Counted from the first letter of the stretch, positions 15,862 through 26,869 are shown. The stretch is 64,000 nucleotides of DNA from Flavobacteriales bacterium (GCA_026196775.1 JAPHUD010000007.1:1-64000); one strand, 5' to 3'. Notes: a model not told the origin generated them from the letters alone. Made by a program: numbers and translations.

Positions 15862-16518
15862 ATGGATCCAATCAGAATTTTACTTACCGATGACCATTTA
15901 ATAATCAGAAATGGTATTAAACAAATGTTGAAAAGACATAAACAATTTAAAGTAGTTGCAGAAGCAGGTTCGGGAATTGAAGCGATTAATTACTTAGATA
16001 AAAATTATAATGATATTGATGTAGTATTAATGGATATTGATATGCCCGAGATGAATGGTATAGATGCTACTAAAGTAATTACCAATTCTTTTGAAAATAT
16101 TAAAGTATTGGTATTATCTGTTCATAATGAGGAGCCATACATTAAAAGTGTAATTGATGCTGGGGCTTCTGGTTATGCGTTGAAAGATGCTGATACAAGT
16201 GAAATAGTTAGTGCGATAGAAAGTATTGCTAGTGGTAAAAAATATTTTAGTTCTGAGGTATCTAACATCATGATTGATTCTTTAATGAATAAGCAAAAAG
16301 AACAAACTATTGAGACTGATGGATTAACTGAACGAGAAGTGGATGTAATTAAGTTAGTTGCTTCTGGAGCAACTAATAAAGAAGTTTCCGATAAATTATT
16401 TATTAGTTCAAGAACGGTGGAAACTCATAGAAGAAATATTATGGATAAGCTAGGGTTAAATAACTTAGCAGAACTTATTAAATATGCTATAAAAAAAGGC
16501 TATGTGAGTGTAGATTAA
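15862..16518 (+). CDS. NarL/LuxR-family response regulator
   Basis: A 218-residue two-domain transcription factor. The receiver domain has acid pocket Asp10 and Asp11, the phosphorylation site Asp58 (VVLMDIDMP), Ser86 and Lys108. A LuxR-type helix-turn-helix follows (GLTEREVDVIKLVASGATNKEV, through SRTVETHRRNI). Its histidine kinase is not adjacent, which is common for orphan NarL-type regulators in this phylum. Target genes cannot be told. It is followed by a shared bidirectional terminator. Confidence 0.92.
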   Translation: MDPIRILLTDDHLIIRNGIKQMLKRHKQFKVVAEAGSGIEAINYLDKNYNDIDVVLMDIDMPEMNGIDATKVITNSFENIKVLVLSVHNEEPYIKSVIDAGASGYALKDADTSEIVSAIESIASGKKYFSSEVSNIMIDSLMNKQKEQTIETDGLTEREVDVIKLVASGATNKEVSDKLFISSRTVETHRRNIMDKLGLNNLAELIKYAIKKGYVSVD

Positions 16519-16628
16519 TTCTTTACATAAGTGTATTCATTTTAAGTAAATTAATTTCTTCTTCCGTTAAAAATTCCACTGTACTCTGGATAAGGTTATT
16601 TGGTAGTAGATTATTTAGTCATATATAA

Positions 16629-16664
16629 AAAAAGCCTCTAAGTCATATGACTTAGAGGCTTTTT
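16629..16664. terminator. Bidirectional terminator
   Basis: A 36-base perfect inverted repeat: A-run, GCCTCTAAGTCA, TATG-centred, TGACTTAGAGGC, T-run. It sits between the convergent response regulator and aconitase genes and can end both. Confidence 0.95.
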
Positions 16665-16681
16665 AGTTGTTAATTTACTTC

Positions 16682-18949
16682 TTAAGAAGTAGCTTGTAAC
16701 TTAATTAAATTTAAAGCTGAACCTGCTCTAAACCAATCTATTTGTTGTTGGTTATAGGTATGATTCAATTTAACTTGTTCTTTAGTTTCATCTGCATGAG
16801 CTAACTCTAATGTTAATTGTTTGTCAGGAGCAAAGTCTGCTAAGTCAATAAAATTAAAAGTATCGTCTTCTCTAACTTTGTCGTAATCTGCTTCATTATT
16901 AAAAGTTAATCCTAACATACCTTGTTTTTTAAGGTTAGTTTCGTGGATACGAGCAAAAGATTTAACAATAACCGCCACAACCCCCAAATGTCTTGGCTCC
17001 ATTGCAGCATGTTCTCTAGAAGAACCTTCTCCATAATTATGGTCTCCTACAACAATACTTGGTACTCCGGCAGCTTTGTAAGCTCTTGCAGTTGCAGGAA
17101 CTTCTCCTTTAGAGCCAGTTAATTGATTAACTACTTCATTGGTTTTTTCACCAAAAGCATTTACAGCTCCAATTAACATGTTGTTTGAAATGTTGTCTAA
17201 ATGACCTCTGTATCTTAACCAAGGGCCTGCCATAGAAATATGGTCAGTAGTACATTTACCTTTTGCTTTAATTAATAATTTAGCTCCGGTAATATTTTGT
17301 CCATCCCATGGTTTAAAAGGTTCTAACAGTTGTAATCGTTGAGAATCAGGTTTAACCAAGATTTCAATACCGCTACCATCAGCAGCAGGAGCTTGATAGC
17401 CGTTATCTTCTACATCAAAACCTTTGCTTGGCAATTCATCACCGGTTGGAGGATCTAATTTTACTTGCTCTCCTTTATCGTTAGTAAGTGTGTCTGTAAT
17501 AGGATTAAACCCTAAATCTCCCGAAATGGCAATTGCAGCAACCATTTCCGGTGAAGTTACAAATGCATGTGTATTTGGGTTTCCATCAGCTCTTTTAGAG
17601 AAGTTTCTATTGAAAGAGTGAATGATGGTATTTTTTTCTTGTTTATCAGCACCGGCTCTGTCCCATTGTCCAATACATGGTCCACAAGCATTGGTAAAAA
17701 TGGTAGCGTTCAAATCTTCAAAAGGTTTTAATAATCCGTCTCTTTCAGCGGTATATCTTACTTGCTCAGAACCAGGGTTAATACCGAATTCAGATTTTGT
17801 TGTAAGTCCTTTTTCAACAGCTTGTTTAGCAATTGAAGCAGCTCTAGCCAAATCTTCATAAGAAGAATTCGTACAAGAACCTATTAATCCCCAATCTACT
17901 TTTAATGGCCAATCGTTTTTAGTTGCTTTTTCTCTCATTTCAGCAATAGGAGTAGCTAAATCTGGAGTAAAAGGTCCATTTACATGAGGAGATAAAGTTG
18001 ATAAATCAATCTCTATAACTTGGTCAAAATATTTTTCAGGATTAGCATAAACTTCATCATCTCCGGTTAAATGTTCTGCAACTTTATCCGCTAATTCAAC
18101 AACATCAGCTCTATCTGTAGCTCTTAAATATCGTCTCATGGCATCATCATAACCAAAAGTAGAAGTAGTAGCTCCTATTTCTGCACCCATGTTACAAATA
18201 GTTCCTTTTCCTGTTGCAGAAAGTGATTTAGCTCCTTCGCCAAAATATTCAACAATAGCACCTGTTCCTCCTTTAACGGTAAGAATACCTGCTACTTTAA
18301 GGATAACATCTTTTGCAGACGTCCATCCATTCATTTTTCCAGTTAATTTAACTCCAATTAATTTAGGAAATTTAAGTTCCCACGCCATTCCAGCCATTAC
18401 GTCAACCGCATCAGCACCACCAACACCTATAGCAACCATTCCTAAACCACCTGCATTTACAGTATGAGAGTCTGTTCCTATCATCATCCCTCCCGGAAAA
18501 GCATAGTTTTCTAACACTACTTGATGGATAATACCTGCTCCCGGCTTCCAGAAACCAATTCCATATTTGTTACATACAGAACTTAAAAAGTTAAATACTT
18601 CGTTATTTTTATTTAATGACTCTTGTAAATCTTTAGTTGCTCCAACTCTTGCCTGAATAAGGTGATCGGCATGAGCAGTTGAAGGAACAGCTACTTTACT
18701 TTTTCCGGCTTGCATAAATTGCAATAAAGCCATCTGAGCCGTTGCATCTTGCATTGCCACTCTATCGGGAGCAAAATCTACATACGATTTCCCTCTTTCA
18801 AAAGAAGTTGTTGCCACTCCATCCCAAAGATGAGCGTATAATATTTTTTCTGATAAAGTTAGTGGTTTACCCACTACATTTCTTGCTGCAGCAATTCTAG
18901 AAGGAAACTTCTCATATACTGCCTTAATCATTTCAATGTCGAATGCCAT
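16682..18949 (-). CDS. acn: Aconitate hydratase
   Basis: A 755-residue enzyme of the mitochondrial-like aconitase type usual in Bacteroidota. It converts citrate to isocitrate in the TCA cycle using a [4Fe-4S] cluster. The cluster ligands are Cys358 ([10 protein letters not shown]), Cys421 and Cys424 (NACGPCIG). Other family signatures are HADHLIQ (about 93-99), GTDSHT (157-162) and the C-terminal swivel-domain motif YGEGSSREH. Full length, with the start at MAFDIEM. Upstream there are 277 bases before the next gene with no convincing coding sequence. Confidence 0.96.
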   Translation of the reverse strand: MAFDIEMIKAVYEKFPSRIAAARNVVGKPLTLSEKILYAHLWDGVATTSFERGKSYVDFAPDRVAMQDATAQMALLQFMQAGKSKVAVPSTAHADHLIQARVGATKDLQESLNKNNEVFNFLSSVCNKYGIGFWKPGAGIIHQVVLENYAFPGGMMIGTDSHTVNAGGLGMVAIGVGGADAVDVMAGMAWELKFPKLIGVKLTGKMNGWTSAKDVILKVAGILTVKGGTGAIVEYFGEGAKSLSATGKGTICNMGAEIGATTSTFGYDDAMRRYLRATDRADVVELADKVAEHLTGDDEVYANPEKYFDQVIEIDLSTLSPHVNGPFTPDLATPIAEMREKATKNDWPLKVDWGLIGSCTNSSYEDLARAASIAKQAVEKGLTTKSEFGINPGSEQVRYTAERDGLLKPFEDLNATIFTNACGPCIGQWDRAGADKQEKNTIIHSFNRNFSKRADGNPNTHAFVTSPEMVAAIAISGDLGFNPITDTLTNDKGEQVKLDPPTGDELPSKGFDVEDNGYQAPAADGSGIEILVKPDSQRLQLLEPFKPWDGQNITGAKLLIKAKGKCTTDHISMAGPWLRYRGHLDNISNNMLIGAVNAFGEKTNEVVNQLTGSKGEVPATARAYKAAGVPSIVVGDHNYGEGSSREHAAMEPRHLGVVAVIVKSFARIHETNLKKQGMLGLTFNNEADYDKVREDDTFNFIDLADFAPDKQLTLELAHADETKEQVKLNHTYNQQQIDWFRAGSALNLIKLQATS

Positions 18950-19226
18950 GATACGTTAGTTTTTAATTTATAAATGAATAAAATACTTGTAAAATGAAGC
19001 TTGAAGTGAATAAATGCTCTTGCCAACGCCAACTTAACCCATGATGGATATTCCAACTCTTTTGCTTTCTTGCTGCGAATTTACGATTTTTTGATTGCTT
19101 ACAAAAATATCTTTTAGAAAGTTTAACACTTTCTGATAAATATTTAATTAGAGCCAATTTTGTTTAAACTTTATAACCTTGAAGTTCCTTAAAAGCTCAA
19201 ATAAAAAGCTAGAAACTGAAAAAAAA
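18950..19226. other. Intergenic region upstream of aconitase
   Basis: A frame here on the minus strand starts MALIKYLSESVK but has basic, irregular composition and is not accepted as a gene. CAAAAATA at 19102-19109 could be a -7 box for aconitase on the minus strand, but no good -33 box accompanies it. Confidence 0.35.
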
Positions 19227-20669
19227 CTAAGTACTTGTTCTAATGTTTTTAGTCAACATTGAAACGAGAATAAAAACAAACAAAGAGGCTGTAATTCCAA
19301 AAATATTTGCATCTAAATCGAAAGGTAGAGCTGTTTTATTATAGGCCAATACCACAGTTGTTGTACCTCCGGCAATCATAGAACACAGTGCTGCAGTACT
19401 GTTGTTTATCTTAAAAAACATACCTGCCACTAAGGGAACTAACAAGCCTGAAACCATAAAGCCATAAGCATACAACATCAAATCTAACACATTTTCCATA
19501 GTTGAAGCTAGAAGAATGGCAAAAACACCCATGAACAAAGTAAGTAACTGTGTTATTCTCAGTACTTGTGAATGATTTTCAAGTTTAGGGAAAAATTTCT
19601 GTAAAATATCTGTCAATAAGTTTCCTGAAGAAGCCATGAGGCAGCTATCTGCTGTAGAAAGGATGGCTGAAAAATAGACTGAAAGCATAACTCCCATCAA
19701 ACCAATAGGTAATATTTCTCTTAACAACAGCGGCAAGCCTAACTCTGCATCCATTCCTTCTGAACTAGCATACCCCAATTCTGCAAACATTCCCTGATCA
19801 GCAGCAACCCTAGCAAATAATCCCAACAAAACTCCCATAAAAGCCATAACAGGCCATTCAAAAAGTCCTGCAATAAACCAAGCTTTTTTTGCTCCTTTCT
19901 CACTCTTGCTGGCATAAATCCTTTGATATAACGTCATGCCCACAAACCAAATTGGAATAATGGTTACTGCCCATTTGACTAACATTTGCCACGAAACGTT
20001 AGTAAGCGACATAAAATCAGGGTGAACAGTTTTGCTAATTTCATCCCATCCACCAACAGCGTGGTAAGAAAGCGGAATCCCAACTAATGACAATCCTAAT
20101 ATTAAAACAATCCATTGAACAGTATCGGTATATATAACTGCAGTCATTCCGCCCATCACAGTATAAAGAATGGTTACGATTCCCATCACCAATAAGGCTG
20201 TTTGAATATCCAAACCGACAAATGAAGAAGAAGCTAATTTGGCACCTGCTAGAATTTGTGAACCAGTAAAACCTAAATAACCAATAGCAGAAATAATTCC
20301 TGCCATCAATGCCACTTTACCATTGTAATAATGTCCAAATAATTGAGGAAAAGTAGTCAATTTACTATCTTTTCCCAATTGATATACTTTTGGAATTAGA
20401 AATACTGCACTCACCCAAGCACCAATTAATCCTGTAAACAACATCCAAGAACCGGATAAGCCCATCATAAAGCCCAAACCTCCCAATCCAATAGAAAACC
20501 CACCACCAACATCTGTCGCTACAACTGATAGACCAATATGCCAGCTGCTCATGTTACGTCCACTTACAAAAAAGTCTTCAGTGGTTTTGTTTTTACGCAA
20601 AAAATAAAAGCCCATGCCTAATAAACCAAGCATATAAACTATAAAAACAGTTAAATCTACAATGTGCAT
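19227..20669 (-). CDS. Sodium:solute symporter family protein
   Basis: A 480-residue inner membrane transporter with about 13 hydrophobic helices. The start (FIVYMLGLLGMGFYFLRKN), the motif TEDFFVSGRNMSSWHIGLS and the later GGMTAVIYTDTVQW are characteristic of the SSS family, which imports organic solutes with sodium. The substrate cannot be assigned from the sequence. It is monocistronic, with long AT-rich flanks on both sides, and divergent from the MarR-efflux operon. Confidence 0.88.
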   Translation of the reverse strand: MHIVDLTVFIVYMLGLLGMGFYFLRKNKTTEDFFVSGRNMSSWHIGLSVVATDVGGGFSIGLGGLGFMMGLSGSWMLFTGLIGAWVSAVFLIPKVYQLGKDSKLTTFPQLFGHYYNGKVALMAGIISAIGYLGFTGSQILAGAKLASSSFVGLDIQTALLVMGIVTILYTVMGGMTAVIYTDTVQWIVLILGLSLVGIPLSYHAVGGWDEISKTVHPDFMSLTNVSWQMLVKWAVTIIPIWFVGMTLYQRIYASKSEKGAKKAWFIAGLFEWPVMAFMGVLLGLFARVAADQGMFAELGYASSEGMDAELGLPLLLREILPIGLMGVMLSVYFSAILSTADSCLMASSGNLLTDILQKFFPKLENHSQVLRITQLLTLFMGVFAILLASTMENVLDLMLYAYGFMVSGLLVPLVAGMFFKINNSTAALCSMIAGGTTTVVLAYNKTALPFDLDANIFGITASLFVFILVSMLTKNIRTST

Positions 20670-20895
20670 CAGTAATTTGTTTTTGGATTAAAATTCAACA
20701 AGACATCAAGAATATAATTGAGAAAAAAGTAGAGAAATCAAATTCAATTATATCAATCATCAACAAAAATAACTAATTAAGAAAGGGTGACCAAATTGAG
20801 TAAGACTTAAATTATTAAGAGTTATCTTCAAATTATTTAATCGATGATAAACAACCTAAACGTTAAATCTTTTTAAAATTTACTACTTATAAAAA

Positions 20896-20926
20896 TACAT
20901 GTACCTAAATTAGTTACATTTGTAAC
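20896..20926 (+). promoter_or_regulatory. Probable MarR operator on the efflux operon promoter
   Basis: A perfect inverted repeat GTTACA-TT-TGTAAC (20913-20926) overlaps a -7 box TACATTTG (20915-20922). A further palindrome TACATGTA lies at 20896-20903. A repressor bound here would block RNA polymerase, and the first gene downstream is a MarR regulator, so autoregulation is likely. Confidence 0.65.
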
Positions 20927-20950
20927 CTTTTTAAACTACGACACAAATTA

Positions 20951-21421
20951 ATGATTAATCAAAATATATATGGATATGAAATGGCTCGTATTTCGGAGGT
21001 GTATCTAAGTACTTTGTCATCTATTATGAAGCCTTTTGGCATTGAAAGGTATTTTGCTCCATTGCTTTTTTTATGTGAAAATAGTGGAAAGGTTACCCAA
21101 AAAGATTTAGCTGAAGCATTAAAAAGAGACAAAGTTTCTACTATGCGAATGGTAGATTATTTAAGCGAAAAAGGCTTATTAACAAGAACACCTGATTGCA
21201 ACGACCGAAGATGTCAGATTTTAGAGGTTACTGATAAAGCATTGGAACTGCTTCCTAAAATTAAAGAGGGAGTACAACAAACCAATGATTTGTTGTTTAA
21301 AGATTTTACCGAAGAAGAAAAAGTAAGTTTTAAAAAAAGTATGGACAAACTTTTCACAACCATAGGTAGTTTACCCGAACCTGATTTTATAGTTAAAGCA
21401 TATAAAAGAAATAATAAATAA
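20951..21421 (+). CDS. MarR-family transcriptional regulator
   Basis: A 156-residue protein with a winged helix (GKVTQKDLAEALKRDKVSTM, then MVDYLSEKGLLTR and the wing DCNDRRCQILEV). It is a ligand-responsive repressor type and is the first gene of the efflux operon, 3 bases before the adaptor gene. It most likely represses this operon until an efflux substrate binds; the effector is unknown. Confidence 0.9.
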   Translation: MINQNIYGYEMARISEVYLSTLSSIMKPFGIERYFAPLLFLCENSGKVTQKDLAEALKRDKVSTMRMVDYLSEKGLLTRTPDCNDRRCQILEVTDKALELLPKIKEGVQQTNDLLFKDFTEEEKVSFKKSMDKLFTTIGSLPEPDFIVKAYKRNNK

Positions 21422-21424
21422 ACG

Positions 21425-22456
21425 ATGATTAAAAAAATTAAAAATATAACACTAGTTGCCCTAACAGCAATAGTCTGGTCTTGTGGAGATGCCAAAAAAG
21501 ATGCTCAGCAAGATCAAGGGAGTTTGCAAGTAAAAGGAATAAAAGTGGCTGCACAACCTTTTAATAGTGAAGTAAAAACCACAGCAACTATAATGGCTAA
21601 TGAGCAAGTGGAATTGAAAGCTCCTATTGCAGGACAAGTGTTAGCCATTTATTTTGATGAAGGAGCTAACGTTAAAAAAGGACAACAACTCATCCGTATT
21701 GACGATCGCTCTTGGAAAGCTCAATTAGTGGGTGTAAACGCTGCGTTAGAGAATGCTCAAAAAGATTATGAACGTAAAAAACAATTGCTAGTGGTTGAGG
21801 GTAGCAGTCAGGAAGAAGTTGATAATGCTTTTTCTACAGTTGAGACCTTAAAATCTCAGGCAGAGGAGTTAAAAGTAAACATTGATTTAGCCAATGTAAA
21901 AGCTCCTTTTTCAGGAAAGTTAGGAATGAGGGATTTTAGCGAAGGGGCTTTTTTATCACAAGGACAAGTAATTACTTCTCTTACAGCAATTGATAAACTT
22001 AAGATAGACTTTACCATGGCTCAAAACCATCAGAACAGCATAGCAATAGGCAAAAAAATAATGGTTCTAATTGAAAATGACACCTTAGAAGCAGAAATTT
22101 ATGCTATTAGTCCGGTGGTTAGTGCAGATTCCAGAACGATAAATGTTAGGGCAATGCTAAAACAAAATGAAGAAAAAATGTATATGCCGGGCGTTTTTGC
22201 TGAAATTATTATTACTACCAATTTTATTAATGATGCTTTATTAGTTCCAACACAAGCTATTGTTCCATCCATAACCGACCAAACTATTTATGTGGTAAAA
22301 AATGGAAAAGCACAGAAAAAAATTGTTCAAATTGGCAACAGAACTAAAGATTTAGTACATGTTACAGAAGGTTTGTCTGAAGGCGAAATAGTTTTAACAA
22401 CAGGACTTTTACAAGTTAAAGACGGAATGCCTGTTACTGTAGAATTAATAAACTAA
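21425..22456 (+). CDS. RND efflux periplasmic adaptor (membrane fusion protein)
   Basis: A 343-residue lipoprotein: the signal ends at WSC with Cys20 as lipid site. The family layout is present: a first barrel/lipoyl half (VELKAPIAGQVLAIYFDEGANVKKGQQL), a coiled-coil hairpin (residues about 100-150), the second lipoyl half (ANVKAPFSGKLG) and a membrane-proximal domain near the C-terminus (LTTGLLQVKDGMPV). It links the inner-membrane RND pump to the TolC channel encoded downstream. It is part of a four-gene operon with very short gaps. Confidence 0.93.
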   Translation: MIKKIKNITLVALTAIVWSCGDAKKDAQQDQGSLQVKGIKVAAQPFNSEVKTTATIMANEQVELKAPIAGQVLAIYFDEGANVKKGQQLIRIDDRSWKAQLVGVNAALENAQKDYERKKQLLVVEGSSQEEVDNAFSTVETLKSQAEELKVNIDLANVKAPFSGKLGMRDFSEGAFLSQGQVITSLTAIDKLKIDFTMAQNHQNSIAIGKKIMVLIENDTLEAEIYAISPVVSADSRTINVRAMLKQNEEKMYMPGVFAEIIITTNFINDALLVPTQAIVPSITDQTIYVVKNGKAQKKIVQIGNRTKDLVHVTEGLSEGEIVLTTGLLQVKDGMPVTVELIN

Positions 22457-22466
22457 AAGTAATCCG

Positions 22467-25400
22467 ATGACATTATCAGATATAAGTATAAAAAGACCTG
22501 TTTTAGCATCTGTTTTTGCTATCATAATTGTGATTTTAGGAATAGTAGGCTACTTGTCACTGGGTGTGAGAGAATATCCTAGTGTGGATCCTCCTGTTGT
22601 TACGGTTACTACAAACTATGTTGGAGCTAATGCAGAAATTATCGAATCTCAAATTACAGAGCCACTTGAAGAACAAATAAATAGTATTGATGGAATTAAA
22701 ACACTAAGCTCTAATAGTACAGATGGCAGAAGCACCATTACCATTGAATTTTTACCCGAAATGGATTTGAATAATGCTGCCAATGATGTACGAGACAAAG
22801 TTTCTCAGGCAGTTAGAAATTTGCCACCAGATGCTGACCCTCCTATTGTAAACAAAGCTGATGCTAATGCTGAAACCATTTTATCCATTACTGTACAGAG
22901 TAAGAAAAGAGGACTGTTGGAGCTTTCGCAAATTGGAAATAATATTTTTAAAGAAAGATTACAAACAGTACCTGGAGTAAGTAGCATCAGAATTTGGGGA
23001 GAGAAAAAATATGCCATGCGTTTAGAGTTAGACCCAAGCAAAATGCGCGATTATAATGTTACTCCAATTGATATTAAAGATGCGTTAAGCAAACAAAATA
23101 TTGAATTACCTTCGGGGAGAGTAGAAGGTGCAGAAACAGAATTAACCGTTAGAACCATTGGAAGGCTCTATACAGTTGAGGAGTTTGAAGATTTAATCAT
23201 CAAAGAAGAAAACAACACCTTAATAAGATTAAAAGATGTTGGTTCTGCTCGATTGGGAGCTGAAGCTGAAAGAACCTTACTAAGGGGAAATGGCGTAATA
23301 CCAATGGTTGGGATTGCTTTACAACCTCAGCCTGGTTCTAACTACGTAGAAATTGTTGATGAAGCTTTTCGTAGGTTGGAAATTATGAAAAAAGACTTGC
23401 CTGAGGATATTCAGCTAAATGTAGCCCTAGACAAAACCGTTTCTATTAGAAAAGCCATTAGCGAAGTTAAATCTACTATAGTACTCGCTTTTATTTTGGT
23501 ATTGATGGTAATCTTCTTTTTCTTAAGAAACTGGCGAACTACTTTAATCCCTATCGTTTTAATTCCAATTGCATTATTAGGGAGTTTTGGATTCTTGTAT
23601 GCTGCCGGATTTTCCATCAATGTACTTTCTTTGTTAGGTTTAGTATTGGCAACAGGTTTGGTGGTGGATGATGCCATTGTGGTAATGGAAAATATTTATA
23701 CTAAAATTGAAGATGGTATGCACCCTATGAAAGCTGCTTTTCAGGGTTCTAGAGAAGTATTTTTTGCTGTTTTAGCCACCTCCATCACCTTAGTTTGTGT
23801 GTTTTTACCTATTTTCTTTATGCCGGGACTAACAGGCGAACTGTTCAGAGAGTTTGCCATGGTAGTTGTTGGAGCTATTGTCATTTCTACTTTTATTACG
23901 CTTTCGCTAACACCAATGATGAGTTCTCGAATGTTAAAGAAAAGCAAACGAGAAAATGCCTTGATGCGTGCTTTTGGAAAAATAGTAAATGTGAGTACCG
24001 AAAAATATATCGCTTCTTTATCCAAGTTTATGGATAAAAGATGGTTGGCATTTCCTATTTTTTTAGTGATGTTAGCCAGTATTTTCTTTATTGGTTCTCA
24101 ATTACAATCGGAGTTAGCTCCAATGGAAGATAAAAGTCAATTGCGTATTATTTCTACTGCTCCAGAAGGAACTTCTTATGAAGCCATGGATGCTTATCAA
24201 TATGAGTTGATGAAAATTATGGACACCATTCCCGAAAAAGCCTTTTTATTGGGAGTTACTTCTCCAACTTTTAGAGCTTCAACTGCTGCCAACTCTGCTT
24301 TTATCAGAATTACATTGGTAGAACCTTCCGAAAGAAAAAAATCTCAAGCTCAATTGGCAGGAGAAATTAACCAAATCTTAAAAAATCACACCTTTGCTAA
24401 ATCTTTTGTAATTCAAGAAGCTACTATACAAACGAGTGGTGGTGGATTTAATAAATTGCCTGTCCAGTTTATTTTACAAGCTCCCGACTTAGAAAGACTA
24501 AAGGCTGCTTTGCCTGTTTTCATGGACAGTGTCCAAAATAGCCCTGTTTTCTCTATGTCGCAAGTGGATTTGAAATTTAATAAACCGGAAATTAAAGTAA
24601 GCATCAATAGAAATAAAGCTGCTTTAATGGGAGTTACCATAGCTGATATTGCTCAAACCTTGCAAACATTTTTAAATGAAGAAAGATTGGGTTATTTCAT
24701 TAAAGATGGGAAACAGTATTTTGTACTTTCGGAAGCTAAAAAAGACAAAAAAGATGAACCTTTAGATTTGCATAACATTACCGTTCGTAATAAAAATGGC
24801 GAAATGGTTACCCTTGATAATTTAGTAGATATTGAATTAACTAGTCGTCCACCATCATTATTAAGATACAACCGTTATACATCAGCTACTGTAGAAGCCG
24901 ATTTAGCTTCGGGTTTTGCCTTAGGCGATGGAATTGATGAAATGCGAAGAATTGCTTCAGTTGTTTTAGATGAATCTTTTAGTACCGAATTAGCCGGTAC
25001 TGCTTCCGATTTTGCTCAAAGTTCTGATAGCACACTCATCATTTTTGTTTTTGCACTTATTTTAGTTTACTTAACATTGGCTGCTCAATTTGAAAGCTTT
25101 AGAGACCCGCTAACCATTATGCTTACCGTTCCATTGGCTTTGGCAGGAGCTGTATTAACCTTATGGGTTTTCGGGCAAACTATCAATATTTTTAGTCAGA
25201 TTGGAATGATTGTGTTGGTTGGGATTGTTACCAAAAACGGAATTTTAATTGTAGAATTTGCCAATCAGAAAAGAGATGCAGGAATGTCGTTAAAAGAAGC
25301 TGCTTTTGAAGCGGCATCACAACGTTTCAGACCTATTTTAATGACAAGTTTATCCACCGTATTAGGAGCTTTACCAATTGCGTTGGCTTTGGGAGATTCC

Positions 25401-25544
25401 TCTACAAGTAGAATTCCTATGGGATTGGCAATTATTGGAGGCTTACTTTTATCGTTGGTATTAACATTATATGTAATTCCTGCTTTGTATACATACATAG
25501 CAAGTAAAGAGAATAAAATTATAGATGAAAAAGATTTTCAATAA
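22467..25544 (+). CDS. RND efflux permease, HAE1 type
   Basis: A 1025-residue inner-membrane pump of the AcrB/MexB kind. The proton-relay aspartates are Asp401 and Asp402 in VVDDAIVVMEN, inside transmembrane helix 4. N-terminal helix (PVLASVFAIIIVILGIVGYL), two large periplasmic loops and the second repeat (GIVTKNGILIVEFANQ) are present. It exports hydrophobic drugs, dyes or bile-like compounds by proton exchange. It is full length. It lies between its adaptor and its outer-membrane channel. Confidence 0.96.
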   Translation: MTLSDISIKRPVLASVFAIIIVILGIVGYLSLGVREYPSVDPPVVTVTTNYVGANAEIIESQITEPLEEQINSIDGIKTLSSNSTDGRSTITIEFLPEMDLNNAANDVRDKVSQAVRNLPPDADPPIVNKADANAETILSITVQSKKRGLLELSQIGNNIFKERLQTVPGVSSIRIWGEKKYAMRLELDPSKMRDYNVTPIDIKDALSKQNIELPSGRVEGAETELTVRTIGRLYTVEEFEDLIIKEENNTLIRLKDVGSARLGAEAERTLLRGNGVIPMVGIALQPQPGSNYVEIVDEAFRRLEIMKKDLPEDIQLNVALDKTVSIRKAISEVKSTIVLAFILVLMVIFFFLRNWRTTLIPIVLIPIALLGSFGFLYAAGFSINVLSLLGLVLATGLVVDDAIVVMENIYTKIEDGMHPMKAAFQGSREVFFAVLATSITLVCVFLPIFFMPGLTGELFREFAMVVVGAIVISTFITLSLTPMMSSRMLKKSKRENALMRAFGKIVNVSTEKYIASLSKFMDKRWLAFPIFLVMLASIFFIGSQLQSELAPMEDKSQLRIISTAPEGTSYEAMDAYQYELMKIMDTIPEKAFLLGVTSPTFRASTAANSAFIRITLVEPSERKKSQAQLAGEINQILKNHTFAKSFVIQEATIQTSGGGFNKLPVQFILQAPDLERLKAALPVFMDSVQNSPVFSMSQVDLKFNKPEIKVSINRNKAALMGVTIADIAQTLQTFLNEERLGYFIKDGKQYFVLSEAKKDKKDEPLDLHNITVRNKNGEMVTLDNLVDIELTSRPPSLLRYNRYTSATVEADLASGFALGDGIDEMRRIASVVLDESFSTELAGTASDFAQSSDSTLIIFVFALILVYLTLAAQFESFRDPLTIMLTVPLALAGAVLTLWVFGQTINIFSQIGMIVLVGIVTKNGILIVEFANQKRDAGMSLKEAAFEAASQRFRPILMTSLSTVLGALPIALALGDSSTSRIPMGLAIIGGLLLSLVLTLYVIPALYTYIASKENKIIDEKDFQ

Positions 25545-25549
25545 TTGAG

Positions 25550-26869
25550 ATGAAGAAATTTTTAAATAAAAATAGTTTAGTTGTTGTATTGATTGGCTTT
25601 AGCTCTTTAGCAAATGCACAAACATTGCAAGAGTTGATAAATGTTGCGTTGGCTAACAATTATCAAATAAGAATATTGAAAAACGAAGCTCAAGTTGCAG
25701 CTAATAACAACACTATGGGTAATGCTGGGCAATTACCAACGGTAAGTTTGGATGGTGCCTATTCCACTTCTTTTAACAATACCCGACAAGAGTTTGCCGA
25801 TGGGTCGGTAAGAGAAGGAGATAATGCTAAAAACACTAATGTAAATTTATCTGTTTTAGCTAATTGGACTATCTTTAACGGTTTTAGCGTTTATGCAAAA
25901 AAAAATCAGTTAGGATATTTAGAACAATTAGGAGAATTCAATTCTAAATTTTATATAGAACAAACCGTTTCTGATATTGTTATGGCTTATCATCAGTTGT
26001 CTTATGAATCTCAATTACTAAAACACTACCAACAAACGCTTGATATTTCTCGTTTTAGGTTAAATTTAGAACAAAAAAGAAAAGAAATTGGCTCAAGTAC
26101 CGCTATGGCTTTCGGACAAGCCTTGGTAGATTATCAAACAGATAGCATTATGTTATTGAATCAGCAAAATACTATTAAAAACCTTGAAATTGAATTGAAC
26201 AGAATTTTAAGTAATGATTTAGAAAAAGAACTTAGCATTTCTGATGAAGACTTTACTTTATTACCAATTCCTGCAAAAGAAGAACTTTCTAAAATGGTAG
26301 AAAGCAGTAATAATCAATTGGAGCAACAACGTCTGCAAGAGTTAATTGCTGAAACAGAGTTACGTATCTCCAAAGCCAATCGCTACCCTAAAATAGATTT
26401 GTTTGCCGGTTATCAGTACTCAAAAACTTTTTCTGAAGTAGGTTTTTTTAGCTCTAATCAAAACTATGGACCAACTGTTGGCATAAGTGTAAGTTTTAAT
26501 TTGTTTAATGGCGGAGCGGTAACCCGAGAGATTAAAAACACTAAAATTTTTGCTGAAAATTCCCAATTAATCAAACAAGATGTTACTCAAAACATTAATG
26601 CAGATGTGCTGAAACTCTACAACGAACACGTTTCTTTAGGTGAAAGAATAACGTTGGCAAAAAGCAATGTAGCTACCATGCAAAAAGTGTATGAAACCGC
26701 CTCAGAACAATTAAAAAAAGGAGCTATAAATGGTTATGATTTTCGTCTAACACAATTAACTTTACTAAATAGCGAACTGACGTTAATGCAATTGCAATTA
26801 GCTTCAAAAGCAATAGAAATTAGCCTAAACAGACTTTCAGGCACTGTATTGAATGCATATATGGATTAA
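25550..26869 (+). CDS. TolC-family outer membrane efflux protein
   Basis: A 439-residue protein with signal peptide ending NAQ and then TLQELINVALANNYQIRI, the typical start of outer membrane factor proteins. Two long helical repeats are visible (the second around KANRYPKIDLFAGYQYS), with the beta-barrel segments between. It provides the exit channel of the pump. It begins 5 bases after the permease gene. Confidence 0.93.
   Translation: MKKFLNKNSLVVVLIGFSSLANAQTLQELINVALANNYQIRILKNEAQVAANNNTMGNAGQLPTVSLDGAYSTSFNNTRQEFADGSVREGDNAKNTNVNLSVLANWTIFNGFSVYAKKNQLGYLEQLGEFNSKFYIEQTVSDIVMAYHQLSYESQLLKHYQQTLDISRFRLNLEQKRKEIGSSTAMAFGQALVDYQTDSIMLLNQQNTIKNLEIELNRILSNDLEKELSISDEDFTLLPIPAKEELSKMVESSNNQLEQQRLQELIAETELRISKANRYPKIDLFAGYQYSKTFSEVGFFSSNQNYGPTVGISVSFNLFNGGAVTREIKNTKIFAENSQLIKQDVTQNINADVLKLYNEHVSLGERITLAKSNVATMQKVYETASEQLKKGAINGYDFRLTQLTLLNSELTLMQLQLASKAIEISLNRLSGTVLNAYMD

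Noticed and set aside
18963-19157. Minus-strand frame of 64 codons upstream of aconitase
   Set aside because: Basic, irregular sequence without a domain; more likely leader and promoter sequence of aconitase.
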